Assembly: GCA_023405135.1 (NCBI GenBank)
Contig: JAEXYZ010000025.1
Location: 1 to 54,843 of the forward strand
Reading direction: 5' to 3'
Origin: Bacillota bacterium
GTDB lineage: Bacteria > Bacillota > Bacilli > Bacillales_A > Planococcaceae
DNA length: 54,843 nucleotides
The position numbers and the translations under genes were made by a program. Below the pieces are notes generated by a model. The model did no database searches, had not been told where the DNA came from, and saw nothing but the letters and a program-made list of their open reading frames with translations. Shown here in pieces: positions 18,455 to 27,723 of this stretch. Position 1 is the stretch's first letter. Each line of letters starts with the position of its first letter.

Positions 18455-19115
18455 TGTTAAAGTATACCAAATAAAGCTTAGTTATAATGCTATATATTAT
18501 CAAACTTTATTTCAGTCATTAAATGATTTAGAGGGAAACTATTTAAAAAAATACAAAGATTTTAATAGACGTTATGAGTCGTTAATTGCATTAATGGTAA
18601 GTAAATATATAGCAAAAAAAGAGGGCTTTAAGCCTAAAACATTTTTGCATAATCAACAAGGAAAACCGATATTAGAAGGTTTTGATGGTGCGATTTCGGT
18701 TGCACATATAGATGGCTATGTTGTAGTAGCAATATCCAATTCTCTGCATCAGCTAGGGATTGATATAGAGTACTATGTACCGTCAAATGTAGATTATAGT
18801 GTATTCATGACACGAAACGAACAGTTGCTACAAATAGAAGGGCTAACTGAAATAGAGAAAGTAACTACATTGTGGACTTTAAAAGAAGCCTACGTGAAAT
18901 ACAAAGGTACTGGATTTTTACTTGATCCTCTTAATCTGGAGTTTATGTATCGAGATAAAAATTGGTATATTCAGCAACAACAACTTTATGCTTACTCTTT
19001 TAAGATGCAATCAGATCGAGTGCTCTCTTTAGTGGCTGATCAACCAATCTCCATCATATGGTCTGGGATCGAAGAACAGTCTTTACTAAATGGAACTCTT
19101 ACACATTTAAAATAA
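18441..19115 (+). CDS. Sfp-type 4'-phosphopantetheinyl transferase
   Basis: A 224-residue transferase that moves phosphopantetheine from CoA to a carrier serine. It has the Sfp-class motifs: LGIDIE (Asp108, Glu110) and WTLKEAYVKYKG (Trp145, Lys148, Glu149), the Mg- and CoA-binding residues. The ATG at 18441 lies inside the end of the synthetase gene (14-base overlap, different frame), so translation is probably coupled. The obvious client is Ser752 of that synthetase. The pairing parallels fungal Lys2/Lys5, where a dedicated transferase serves an A-T-R enzyme. Confidence 0.9.
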   Translation: MKTHSVKVYQIKLSYNAIYYQTLFQSLNDLEGNYLKKYKDFNRRYESLIALMVSKYIAKKEGFKPKTFLHNQQGKPILEGFDGAISVAHIDGYVVVAISNSLHQLGIDIEYYVPSNVDYSVFMTRNEQLLQIEGLTEIEKVTTLWTLKEAYVKYKGTGFLLDPLNLEFMYRDKNWYIQQQQLYAYSFKMQSDRVLSLVADQPISIIWSGIEEQSLLNGTLTHLK

Positions 19116-19132
19116 AGTTTGCAAACTAGTAT

Positions 19133-19176
19133 GGCAGATTGATTGGTCGATATACGATTGATTAATCTGCCTTTTT
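19133..19176 (+). terminator. Terminator of the synthetase/transferase operon
   Basis: GGCAGATT (19133-19140) pairs with AATCTGCC (19164-19171) followed by TTTTT. It closes the two-gene operon. Confidence 0.85.
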
Positions 19177-19520
19177 GTATTGTTTCGACATCGAATAGAG
19201 ATTAAAAGAGAAAAGAAATTGACAATTTGTAAAAATTTTTAGAAATTACTGAAAAAAGTTCTAAACTATTTATTAAATGCATATAATGAATGGCTTTAGT
19301 TTTTAAAAGAATTTGTAAACGTAATTTATTGAATGGACAAGTTGTTTAACATACCTTTACTTCTAAACTACAGAAACGAATAATAAACCTATTTCTTCAA
19401 GATAAAAGCATCCAGTAGTAATACGAAAGCCCTTTATGAAAGTGAAGACTTAAGTCAATTTATAACTGAACAAAAAGAGTAATCAATTTGTTCGTTAAAT
19501 AAATAATAGGGGGAAAATAG
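19177..19520. other. Upstream region of the lactonase gene
   Basis: An AT-rich 344-base leader. TATAAT-like CATATAATG occurs near 19278-19286 without a clear -35 box. No coding frame or known RNA element was seen. AGGGGGA precedes the lactonase ATG. Confidence 0.3.
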
Positions 19521-20357
19521 ATGTGTAAAAATAAAAAGGTTTATGTACTAGATACGGGCACGATGAAAATGGATAAAAATTATATGATTGCGATGCACAA
19601 TCCCGCAACGCTCGATAATCCTAATCCACCTGCAGAATTTGTAGAGTTTCCAGTTTATGCAGTGTTAATTGATCATCCAGAAGGAAAAATTTTATTCGAC
19701 ACAGGTTGTAATCCAGATGGTATGGGTGAAAATGGGCGCTGGCCTAAAGGAATACAAAAAGCTTTCCCAGCATTTGCAAGCGAAGAATGTTACTTAATTA
19801 ATCGTTTAGAGCAATTAAAAGTAAGTTCAAAAGATATTAAGTATGTTGTAGCATCTCATCTTCACCTAGATCATGCAGGCTGTTTAGAATTATTTACAAA
19901 TGCTGAAATTATTGTTCACGATTCAGAGTTGTCGAATGTAATGAAAACGTTTGCGATGACAAGAGATATGGGCGCTTACATTTGGGGCGACGTAATGGCT
20001 TGGATTAAAAATGAGCTTAGATGGCGTACGATTAAACCTCATGAGAAAGAGGTTGAGCTCGTTGAAGGTATTAAAATTATCAACTTTGGACCAGGACATG
20101 CTTACGGATTGTTAGGTCTTCATATTGAATTACCAGGTACAGGAAATCTTCTATTGGCATCAGATGCTTTATATACAGCTGAAAGTTTTGGGCCTCCTGT
20201 TAAGCCACCTGGTATATTATACGATTCAGTAGGCTATAACGCGAGTGTTGAACTAATACGTAAATTTGCAAAAGAAAATAATTCGACAATTTGGTACGGA
20301 CATGATTCAGAGCAATTTAAAACGTTTATTAAATCAACAGAAGGTTATTACGAATAA
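19521..20357 (+). CDS. AHL/gamma-lactone lactonase, metallo-beta-lactamase fold
   Basis: A 278-residue dinuclear-zinc hydrolase. HLHLDH at 113-118, His193 in FGPGHAYG, Asp215 in ASDALY and His261 in WYGHDSEQF supply the full metal-ligand set of the AiiA/AttM lactonase family, and FDTGCNPDG is the typical early strand-turn. Members open homoserine or gamma-butyrolactone rings. At 278 residues it is somewhat longer than AiiA (about 250). It is followed by its own terminator and then by dehydrogenase genes that could process a ring-opened hydroxy acid, so a catabolic role is as likely as quorum quenching. Start has AGGGGGA upstream. Confidence 0.87.
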   Translation: MCKNKKVYVLDTGTMKMDKNYMIAMHNPATLDNPNPPAEFVEFPVYAVLIDHPEGKILFDTGCNPDGMGENGRWPKGIQKAFPAFASEECYLINRLEQLKVSSKDIKYVVASHLHLDHAGCLELFTNAEIIVHDSELSNVMKTFAMTRDMGAYIWGDVMAWIKNELRWRTIKPHEKEVELVEGIKIINFGPGHAYGLLGLHIELPGTGNLLLASDALYTAESFGPPVKPPGILYDSVGYNASVELIRKFAKENNSTIWYGHDSEQFKTFIKSTEGYYE

Positions 20358-20366
20358 AATGATGAC

Positions 20367-20396
20367 CCTAAGGCGCACTGTCTTAGGGCGTTTTTC
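20367..20396 (+). terminator. Terminator between lactonase and aldehyde dehydrogenase
   Basis: CCCTAAG (20367-20373) pairs with CTTAGGG (20383-20389), followed shortly by TTTTT (20392-20396). It sits only 24 bases before the next TTG start, so downstream genes depend on read-through or a hidden promoter. Confidence 0.75.
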
Positions 20397-20420
20397 ACAA
20401 AATTTTTAGGAGGTATTATT

Positions 20421-21856
20421 TTGCTGCAACACGGTTCGTTTATCGGTGATGAGGAATTACTTAATGGCGAGCGAAAAAAGATTGAAGTACGCAATCCTTA
20501 TAACCATGATTTGATCGGTGAAATTTTTTGTGCAACGAAAGAAGAAGTAATATTGGCAGTTGAAAAAGCCCATGAAGTTTTTCAAAATACGATGAAAAAT
20601 ATGCCTGCCTATCAAAGAAGCAAAATATTACAAAAGGCTACTATTTTACTAGAAGAACAAAGTGAAGTCTTTGCTCGATTACTTGTAAAAGAAGCAGGTA
20701 AACCAATCGTTGAAGCACGTGGAGAAGTAATGAGAGCAATTCAAGTTCTCCAGTTTGCTGCTGAAGGAGCCAAAAATTTAAATGGCGAACAAATTGTGTT
20801 AGATAATGCCATTGGCGGAGAATCTCAACTAGATTTTTCAAAAAGAGTACCAATTGGCGTAATCGCGGCCATTACACCATTTAATTTCCCGTTAAATCTC
20901 GTTTTACACAAAGTTGCACCAGCTATTGCAACAGGAAATACGATTGTATTAAAACCAGCGAAAAAACTCCTTTTTCATCCATTGCATTATTTAAGTTGTT
21001 AAAAGAAGCGGGGTTACCTTCCGGAGCGCTCAATATTGTCAATGGACCAGGTGTTGATTTAGTTGAGACATTAGTAACGAACCCACTAGTAAAAAAGGTA
21101 ACGTTTACAGGTAGTGGAGCTGTTGGTTGGAAAATTCAAGACATGGCAAAAGGGAAGAAAGTAACTTTAGAGCTTGGATCAAATGCCCCTAACATTATTT
21201 TTGAAGATGCCGATTTAGACAATGCAATTCAGTCGATTTTAATGGGTGGATATACATTTGCAGGACAAGCTTGTGTTTCGTCCTAACGAATCTATGTGCA
21301 TCAATCAGTTTATGAAACATTTTTAAATAGAATAGTAGATAAAGTTAAAAATTTAAACATCGGAGATCCTCTTGATGAAAAAACTCAGCTAGGGCCAATG
21401 ATTACAGAAGAAGCAGCTAGTCGAGCCGAACATTGGGTTCATGAAGCCGTCAAACAAGGTGCAATCATTCGAACAGGTGGAAATAGAAGAGGAACGTTAT
21501 TTGAACCGACTGTTATTGATAATGTGACACCAACGATGAAAGTCGTATGTGCAGAAGTATTCGCACCAATTATTGTTGTCATTCCATTTACAAATGAAGA
21601 AGAAGTAATTAAACAGGCAAACGATTCGGAATATGGCCTTCAAGCAGGTGTTTTTACGACTGATATTAATCGAGCATTAAAAATTGCGGATCGCTTGGAA
21701 ATGGGGGGTGTTTGGATAAATGAAGTGTCTGTCAAACGCTACGACCACATTCCTTATGGAGGCGTAAAACAAAGTGGAATCGGAAAAGAAGCCATTTATT
21801 ACGCTATACAGGAAATGACGGACATTAAATTTATTGGAATTAAAATATTACAATAA
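20421..21856 (+). pseudogene. NAD(P)-dependent aldehyde dehydrogenase, frameshift plus nonsense
   Basis: Three pieces together make one full-length ALDH of about 478 residues: N-terminal part with TPFNFPLNLVLHKVAPAIA (20421-20950), middle part with VTFTGSGAVGWKI, LELGSNAP and the catalytic Cys in GQACVSS, and C-terminal part with EVFAPI and YGGVKQSGIG. The first break is a run of six A near 20959-20964 where seven would restore KKTPFSSIALFKLL. The second is an in-frame TAA at 21284-21286 where relatives have Gln (CAA). Active-site residues are otherwise intact. TTG start with AGGAGG. Its presumed role is oxidising a semialdehyde. Confidence 0.85.
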
Positions 21857-21871
21857 AGGGGATATGAAACA

Positions 21872-22999
21872 ATGAAAATTAAATCAGCTATATTACGTTC
21901 TTCTGGAGTAGAGCATCCTTATGCGAAAAGTAAACCGATTCAAATTGAAACGGTAGAACTTGATCCTCCTCAAACAGGGGAAGTGCTTGTCAAAATAAAA
22001 GCAGCAAGTCTTTGCCATTCAGATTTGTCTGTAATTAATGGCAGTCGTCCTCGTCCCCTTCCAATGGCACTAGGTCATGAAGCATCTGGCGTCATTGAAC
22101 AGGTTGGGGAAGGGGTAACGAACTTCGCACCGGGGGATAAAGTAATTTGTGTGTTTGTACCTAGCTGCGGTCATTGTATTCCGTGTTCAGAAGGACGTCC
22201 TGCACTTTGTGAGCCAGGAGCAGAGGCAAATGGAGCCGGTACATTATTAGGTGGTGGCATTCGAATTCATTCTGAAACGGAAGATATCGGACATCACGTT
22301 GGTGTATCTGCTTTTTCTGATTATGTCGTTGTATCAGAAAATTCCCTTGTAAAAGCGGAAGAAGATTTACCATTTGAAAAACTAGCACTATTTGGCTGCG
22401 CGGTAATTACAGGTGTTGGAGCAGTTGTTAACACTGCCAATATTAAACTTGGTAGTACTGTTGCGGTAGTTGGTTTAGGTGGAATCGGTTTAAGTGCATT
22501 ATTAGGAGCGATTGCTTCAGGGGCACGTGAAATTATCGCTATTGATATAAATGACAACAAATTAAAACAAGCAAAAGAATTAGGAGCTACTGCTGTATTT
22601 AATTCAAAAGATCCGGATGTAGTCGAACAAGTAAAGGCGTACACAAATGGCGGAGTCGATTATGCATTTGAAACTGCTGGAGTAGTACCTGCGATGGACG
22701 TTGCTTATGCTATTACAAAACGTGGCGGTACAACGACAACGACAGGATTACCTCACCCAGAACATAAATTCGCCTTCCCATATGTATCCTTAACAGCGGA
22801 AGAAAAAACGCTAAAAGGATCTTATGTTGGTAGTTGTGTACCAAAACGTGATATTCCTCGCTTTATTCATATGATGAAGCAAGGTCGATTACCAGTAGAT
22901 AAACTATTATCTAATATTATTTCGTTAGAAGATATTAATGAAGGGTTTGATTTACTAGCAAAAGGCGACTCTTCACGAATTATTATTAAAATGGACTGA
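21872..22999 (+). CDS. Zinc-dependent medium-chain alcohol dehydrogenase
   Basis: A 375-residue class III-like alcohol dehydrogenase. Catalytic zinc ligands are in SLCHSD, GHEASG and FGCAVITG; the structural zinc loop is CGHCIPCSEGRPALC; the NAD-binding turn is GLGGIGLSA with an acidic residue (Asp) in AIDIN, favouring NAD. It lies 15 bases after the aldehyde dehydrogenase and 11 before the MmgE/PrpD start, so the three are one transcription unit. With the upstream lactonase it could oxidise an omega-hydroxy acid to the semialdehyde. The frame is intact, unlike both neighbours. Confidence 0.9.
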   Translation: MKIKSAILRSSGVEHPYAKSKPIQIETVELDPPQTGEVLVKIKAASLCHSDLSVINGSRPRPLPMALGHEASGVIEQVGEGVTNFAPGDKVICVFVPSCGHCIPCSEGRPALCEPGAEANGAGTLLGGGIRIHSETEDIGHHVGVSAFSDYVVVSENSLVKAEEDLPFEKLALFGCAVITGVGAVVNTANIKLGSTVAVVGLGGIGLSALLGAIASGAREIIAIDINDNKLKQAKELGATAVFNSKDPDVVEQVKAYTNGGVDYAFETAGVVPAMDVAYAITKRGGTTTTTGLPHPEHKFAFPYVSLTAEEKTLKGSYVGSCVPKRDIPRFIHMMKQGRLPVDKLLSNIISLEDINEGFDLLAKGDSSRIIIKMD

Positions 23000-23010
23000 G
23001 GTGTTGTTTC

Positions 23011-24355
23011 TTGATTAGTAAACAAATCGCACAATATGTTACAGCTCTTTCTTATGAACAACTGCCAGCTGAAGTTGTAGATTTTACAAAGTTGTGTATT
23101 TTAGATTATTTTACTCTTTAATTAAAGGTCAAGATGCTCGTCCTGTTCAGATTATGAGTGAAGTTGTACAACAGCTTGGTGGATTACCACAAGCAACGAC
23201 GATTACAGGTTTAAAAACAAATGTTGCAAATGCGGCCTTTGTAAACGGCGGTGCTAGTCACGTTATTGAATTAGATGACATTCATAAAGCATCGATTGTT
23301 CATGCAGCAACGGTCATTATGCCTGCAGCAATCGCTATTGGGGAATGGAAGCAACTTTCTGGTAAAGAGTTAATTACAGCTATTGTCGCCGGTTATGAAA
23401 TTGCATATCGAGTGGGAGAAACGGTGTCTCCTTCTCATTATTATTATTTTCATAATACAGCTACATGTGGAACGTTCGGTGCTACAATTGCTGTTGCAAA
23501 ACTATTAAATTTATCAGAAAATCAAATAATCGAAGCGTTAGGATCTGCTGGAACACAAGCAGCAGGTTTATGGGAGTTTATCGAGGACGGGGCAATGAGT
23601 AAGCAGCTCCATCCTGGAAAAGCCGCAATGCATGGTGTGTTAAGCTGTTTTCTAGCGGAAAAAGATTTACTGGTGCGAAGCAAATCTTTGAAGGACGAAG
23701 AGGGTTTTTCGAAGCGATGGCAGATAAGTATGATCAATCAAAAATGATAATTGGGCTTGGTGAACAATTTAAAATTATAGAAAATTCCTTTAAAGTTCAC
23801 GCCTCATGTCGTCATACTCATTCTGTCATGGATTTACTAGTAAATTATTATAAGGAAACGGATGTTCGTGACCTAACAGCCATCGATAAAATCGAAATTG
23901 GAACGTATGAGGTTGCTTTAAACATTACAAACGATCCAAATCCAAATACAATCTATGCGGCGAAATTCAGCTTGCAATTTTGTGCTGCATTAGCTCTTCT
24001 AACAGGTTCTGGTGGATACGACAGCTTTAATGAAAATACACTACAGGACTTTTCTATTAGAGAGCTAATGAAAAAAGTTGAAGTATATGTTCATGAAGAA
24101 ATTGATAATGCCTACCCGATCGAATGGGGAGCAACGATTAAAATTTATTGGAATGACGGTCAAATTGACGAAATAACTAGTCAATATCCAGTTGGTGACC
24201 CTGAAAATCCAGTAAGTGAAGAAGGTTTAATAGAAAAATTCCATGGGTTAGCAAGTATTTATAGTAAAAGTCAAAGAGATAAAATCGTAGAAATTATTTT
24301 AAATCTCGATGAATATAATACGAGTGATTTAATGAATGCAATCTCTAGCAAATAG
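23011..24355 (+). pseudogene. MmgE/PrpD family protein with two frameshifts
   Basis: Joined across two one-base gaps this is a full-length (about 448 aa) MmgE/PrpD protein, a family including 2-methylcitrate dehydratase and cis-aconitate decarboxylase. The TTG start at 23011 has TGAGGTG upstream and opens LISKQIAQYVTALSYEQLP. The first shift is near 23105-23115 (DYFT to SLIKGQD), the second near 23660 (LAEK to GFTGAKQIFEGRRGFFEAM). Family hallmarks include NGGASHVIELDD, FHNTATCGTFGA and ASCRHTHSVMD. Neither break is in a long homopolymer. It ends the lactonase-dehydrogenase cluster. Confidence 0.82.
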
Positions 24356-24372
24356 TTAATAAATTGTAAAAT

Positions 24373-24409
24373 CTACTGTCGAATTTTTGACTCGTCAGTA
24401 GGTTTTTTT
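24373..24409 (+). terminator. Terminator after the MmgE/PrpD gene
   Basis: CTACTG (24373-24378) pairs with CAGTAG (24396-24401), with inner CGA/TCG pairing, followed by seven T (24403-24409). Confidence 0.85.
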
Positions 24410-24487
24410 ATGTATTCATGTATCCCCATGTTTGTATCGGCTTGTTCATAGTATAATGGAAATAATAATAAGATAGTGAGGTAAACT

Positions 24488-26242
24488 ATGTTACAACAAG
24501 CAAGACAAGTTTTAAAACAATATTTCGGCTATGATTCCTTTCGAATTGGGCAAGAGCAAGTAATACAAAATGTATTAGAAGGTAGTGATACGTTATGTGT
24601 TATGCCAACTGGTGGTGGGAAATCTGTATGTTATCAAATTCCTGCGCTCTGTTCTGAAGGCACAACAATTGTTATTTCTCCACTGATCTCCTTAATGAAG
24701 GATCAAGTGGATATTTTACGTTCTAACGGAATTCCAGCTGCTTTTATTAATAGTTCATTAACATATAGTCAAATCGAACAAACAATGCAAGATGTTCACA
24801 ATGGATTCATCAAACTTCTTTATATTGCACCGGAACGACTTGAAAATGAATCATTTCGGCTTGAGCTATCCGGTTTAAATGTCCCGTTTGTTGCAATTGA
24901 TGAAGCCCATTGTATATCTCAATGGGGACATGATTTTAGACCAAGCTATCGAGTCATTTCGACACTCGTATCTTTATGGAGTAAAAAGCCAACGATTATT
25001 GCATTAACAGCAACCGCAACTCCTTCCGTCATCGATGATATTTGTTCCTTGTTAGCAATCTATGAAAAGAACGTTTACATAACTGGTTTTTCCCGCGATA
25101 ATTTATCATTTAAAGTGTTAGTCGGTGTTGATAAAGATAAATATGTTAAGAAATACATCCAAAGCTATCCAAATGAAACAGGTATCATTTATGCTGCAAC
25201 GAGAAAATCGGTAGAAAGTGTTTATGAAATGTTACTAAAATCAGGGGTTCGGGTTGCAAAATATCATGCCGGTATGAGTGAAATCGAGAGAACTAATGAG
25301 CAAAATCGTTTCTTAAATGATGAAGTTCAAATCATTGTTGCGACAAATGCATTTGGAATGGGGATAAATAAAACGAATGTTCGCTTCGTCATTCATTATC
25401 AAATGCCAAGAAATATGGAAAGTTATTATCAAGAAGCAGGTCGAGCAGGAAGAGATGGCTTACCGAGTGAATGTATTTTGCTGTATAGCTCAGTAGATGA
25501 GCAAACTCAACGTTTTTTAATTGATCAATCACTAGACCGTTCACGCATTCCATTTGAATTGAAAAAGTTACAAACAATGGTCGATTATTGTCATACAGAG
25601 CATTGTTTACAAGCCTATATTGTTGAATATTTCGGGGAAAATGCCGCTCAAGAATGTGGGCAATGTGGCAATTGTATTGATGAACGTCCGAAAACAGATG
25701 TAACAGAGGAGACGCAAAAAATTTTATCCTGCGTTGTCCGAATGGGGCAAAAATTTGGTAAGACGTTAACTGCCGATGTATTAGCTGGTGCCAGAAACAA
25801 AAAGGTTATAGAGTTTAAACATTTATCAACCTATGGCATATTAAAGCCGATGTCTTCTAAAGAAGTATCAAGATTTATCGAATTTCTAATCGCTGAAAAG
25901 CTTTTAGCCGTTAAACCAGGTCAATACCCAACAATTTACGTTTCCGAAAAAGGAAAAGAAGTGTTGATGGGGGATAGGAAAGTATTTAGACGACTAAGTG
26001 AAGAGCCGAAAGTCGTAATAAAAGATGATCCTTTATTTGAGCATTTGCGTAAACTCCGAAAGCAAATTGCTGATCAAGAAAGTGTACCACCATTTGTTGT
26101 CTTTTCTGATAAAACATTACGAGATATGTGTGATAAGAAGCCTACGAGTGACGAACAGTTTTTAGAAATTAGTGGAGTAGGGCAAAACAAATTGGAAAAG
26201 TATGGTGAAAAATTTATTTCAGCTATAAGAGAGTTTGTTTAA
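24488..26242 (+). CDS. recQ: ATP-dependent DNA helicase RecQ
   Basis: A 584-residue superfamily 2 helicase: motif 0 with GQEQVI, Walker A TGGGKS (41-46), DEAH (138-141) with the RecQ-specific extension CISQWGHDFRPSYR, SAT-like TATATPS, motif VI QEAGRAGRDG, four zinc-site cysteines (YCHTEHC and CGQCGNC), a winged-helix part, and a C-terminal HRDC domain ending GVGQNKLEKYGEKF. It unwinds recombination and fork structures 3' to 5'. The length is close to B. subtilis RecQ. It is monocistronic between two clear terminators. Confidence 0.95.
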   Translation: MLQQARQVLKQYFGYDSFRIGQEQVIQNVLEGSDTLCVMPTGGGKSVCYQIPALCSEGTTIVISPLISLMKDQVDILRSNGIPAAFINSSLTYSQIEQTMQDVHNGFIKLLYIAPERLENESFRLELSGLNVPFVAIDEAHCISQWGHDFRPSYRVISTLVSLWSKKPTIIALTATATPSVIDDICSLLAIYEKNVYITGFSRDNLSFKVLVGVDKDKYVKKYIQSYPNETGIIYAATRKSVESVYEMLLKSGVRVAKYHAGMSEIERTNEQNRFLNDEVQIIVATNAFGMGINKTNVRFVIHYQMPRNMESYYQEAGRAGRDGLPSECILLYSSVDEQTQRFLIDQSLDRSRIPFELKKLQTMVDYCHTEHCLQAYIVEYFGENAAQECGQCGNCIDERPKTDVTEETQKILSCVVRMGQKFGKTLTADVLAGARNKKVIEFKHLSTYGILKPMSSKEVSRFIEFLIAEKLLAVKPGQYPTIYVSEKGKEVLMGDRKVFRRLSEEPKVVIKDDPLFEHLRKLRKQIADQESVPPFVVFSDKTLRDMCDKKPTSDEQFLEISGVGQNKLEKYGEKFISAIREFV

Positions 26243-26257
26243 ATATTATATTTTTGT

Positions 26258-26294
26258 AGCAGGGCGATTCTAAATGAATTTGACCCTGCTTTTT
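26258..26294 (+). terminator. recQ terminator
   Basis: AGCAGGG (26258-26264) pairs with CCCTGCT (26284-26290), followed by TTTTT. Confidence 0.85.
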
Positions 26295-26512
26295 ATATTC
26301 AATGGATTTGTACTATATAAATATTCTATTCTTTAATTTTTATAAAATTTTAGAATTTTTCGTATTTATTAGAATAATCCATCCTTTTCGAGCATAAAAA
26401 GTAGAATAAAAGATTGTTCACTCTATTGAAGTAAGCGATTTCTTGGAAACTGCGTTTTATAATATCAAACGGAATAATTTTTATACTTTTATTAATTTCA
26501 AAAAAGGCAATA

Positions 26513-26526
26513 TGTAAGCGTTTACA
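26513..26526 (+). promoter_or_regulatory. Catabolite-responsive element (cre) for CcpA
   Basis: TGTAAGCGTTTACA is a full match to the low-GC Gram-positive cre consensus (TGWAARCGYTWNCW). It lies 40 bases before the permease ATG, downstream of where a promoter would be, so CcpA bound here should block transcription when preferred sugars are present. No clear -35/-10 pair was identified. Confidence 0.85.
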
Positions 26527-26565
26527 AACTGGCTATACATATTTATTTAAAAAGGGGGAGTAAAG

Positions 26566-27723
26566 ATGAGAATTAAAGATACGGTTGATCGCGTTCCTGG
26601 AGGTTTAATGATCATTCCATTGTTTTTAGGGGCTTTAATCAATACTGTCGATCAATTACATTTGCCTTTTCTTATGGAGTTTTTAAAATCAATTGGTGTT
26701 GCACCGACAGCAGATGGTCATTATGAATTTTTAAGAATCGGAGGATTTTCAGAGGCGTTATTTAAAAATGGGGCAAATACGTTGTGCGCCCTCTTCTTAT
26801 TTTGTGCTGGTAGCCAAATGAATTTGCGAGTTGGAGGAATCGCTCTAAAAAAAGGTGTCATTTTAACAACATCTAAATATGCTGCGGGGATTACGATCGG
26901 TTTCCTATGGGGAGCATTATCAGACCCTGTAACTGGCTTCCTTGGCTTATCAACAATGGCGATTATTGCAGCAATGACAAATGGTAATGGTGGTATGTAT
27001 GCCGCTTTAACAGGACAGTATGGAAATCGCTCAGATGTTGGAGCTACTGCAGTCCTTTCTTTAAATGATGGACCATTCTTTACATTGATGGCATTAGGTA
27101 TGATGGGTTCACAATTCCCAATCATTGCTTTTGTTGCAGTTCTTTTACCAATAGCTATTGGGATGTTATTAGGAAATCTTGACCCTAAAGTTCGAGATTT
27201 TTTAAAACCTGCTGAGAATGTTGTTATACCATTTTTCGCATTCGCATTAGGTGCCAATATGAATTTAAAGAACTTCTTTAATTCTGAAGTTGTATTAGCA
27301 GGTATTGTGCTTGCTTTAATGACAGTATTAATATCTGGTGGCTTTATGGTACTAGCCTTTAAAATTTTTAGACAAAAAAGCTTTATCGCACCTTGGGCTG
27401 AAGCTTCAACGGCCGGTAATGCAGTAGCGACTCCAGCAGCAATTGCCGCAGCCGCAACTGTTGCAGCTGGAACAGGATTAATGACTGCCGCCGAGGCGCA
27501 AATTTATCAAGATCTTGTCGCAATTGCTACCGCGCAAATTTCAGTAGCAACAATTTCAACAGCTGTATTAGTACCATTTTCAGTAATATTAGCTGATAAA
27601 TATCAAAGAAAAAGAGGAATTGATGGAACATTAGAAGATGATGAATTGCGAAAATCATTGGAAAAACATAAGGAGATATCTACAATACCGGATCGAGAAT
27701 TAGGAGGAGTTCAAGGTGATTAA
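26566..27723 (+). CDS. kdgT: KdgT-family 2-keto-3-deoxygluconate-type permease
   Basis: A 385-residue membrane protein of the KdgT family, with about ten hydrophobic segments, the N-terminal VPGGLMIIPLFLGALINT and the glycine/alanine-rich ASTAGNAVATPAAIAAA typical of the group. KdgT imports 2-keto-3-deoxygluconate in enterobacteria; here the partners are UxaA-type dehydratases rather than KDG kinase or aldolase, so the actual substrate may be another sugar acid or hydroxy acid. It starts at ATG after AAGGGGGAG, heads a cre-controlled operon, and its stop overlaps the next start by eight bases. Confidence 0.85.
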   Translation: MRIKDTVDRVPGGLMIIPLFLGALINTVDQLHLPFLMEFLKSIGVAPTADGHYEFLRIGGFSEALFKNGANTLCALFLFCAGSQMNLRVGGIALKKGVILTTSKYAAGITIGFLWGALSDPVTGFLGLSTMAIIAAMTNGNGGMYAALTGQYGNRSDVGATAVLSLNDGPFFTLMALGMMGSQFPIIAFVAVLLPIAIGMLLGNLDPKVRDFLKPAENVVIPFFAFALGANMNLKNFFNSEVVLAGIVLALMTVLISGGFMVLAFKIFRQKSFIAPWAEASTAGNAVATPAAIAAAATVAAGTGLMTAAEAQIYQDLVAIATAQISVATISTAVLVPFSVILADKYQRKRGIDGTLEDDELRKSLEKHKEISTIPDRELGGVQGD

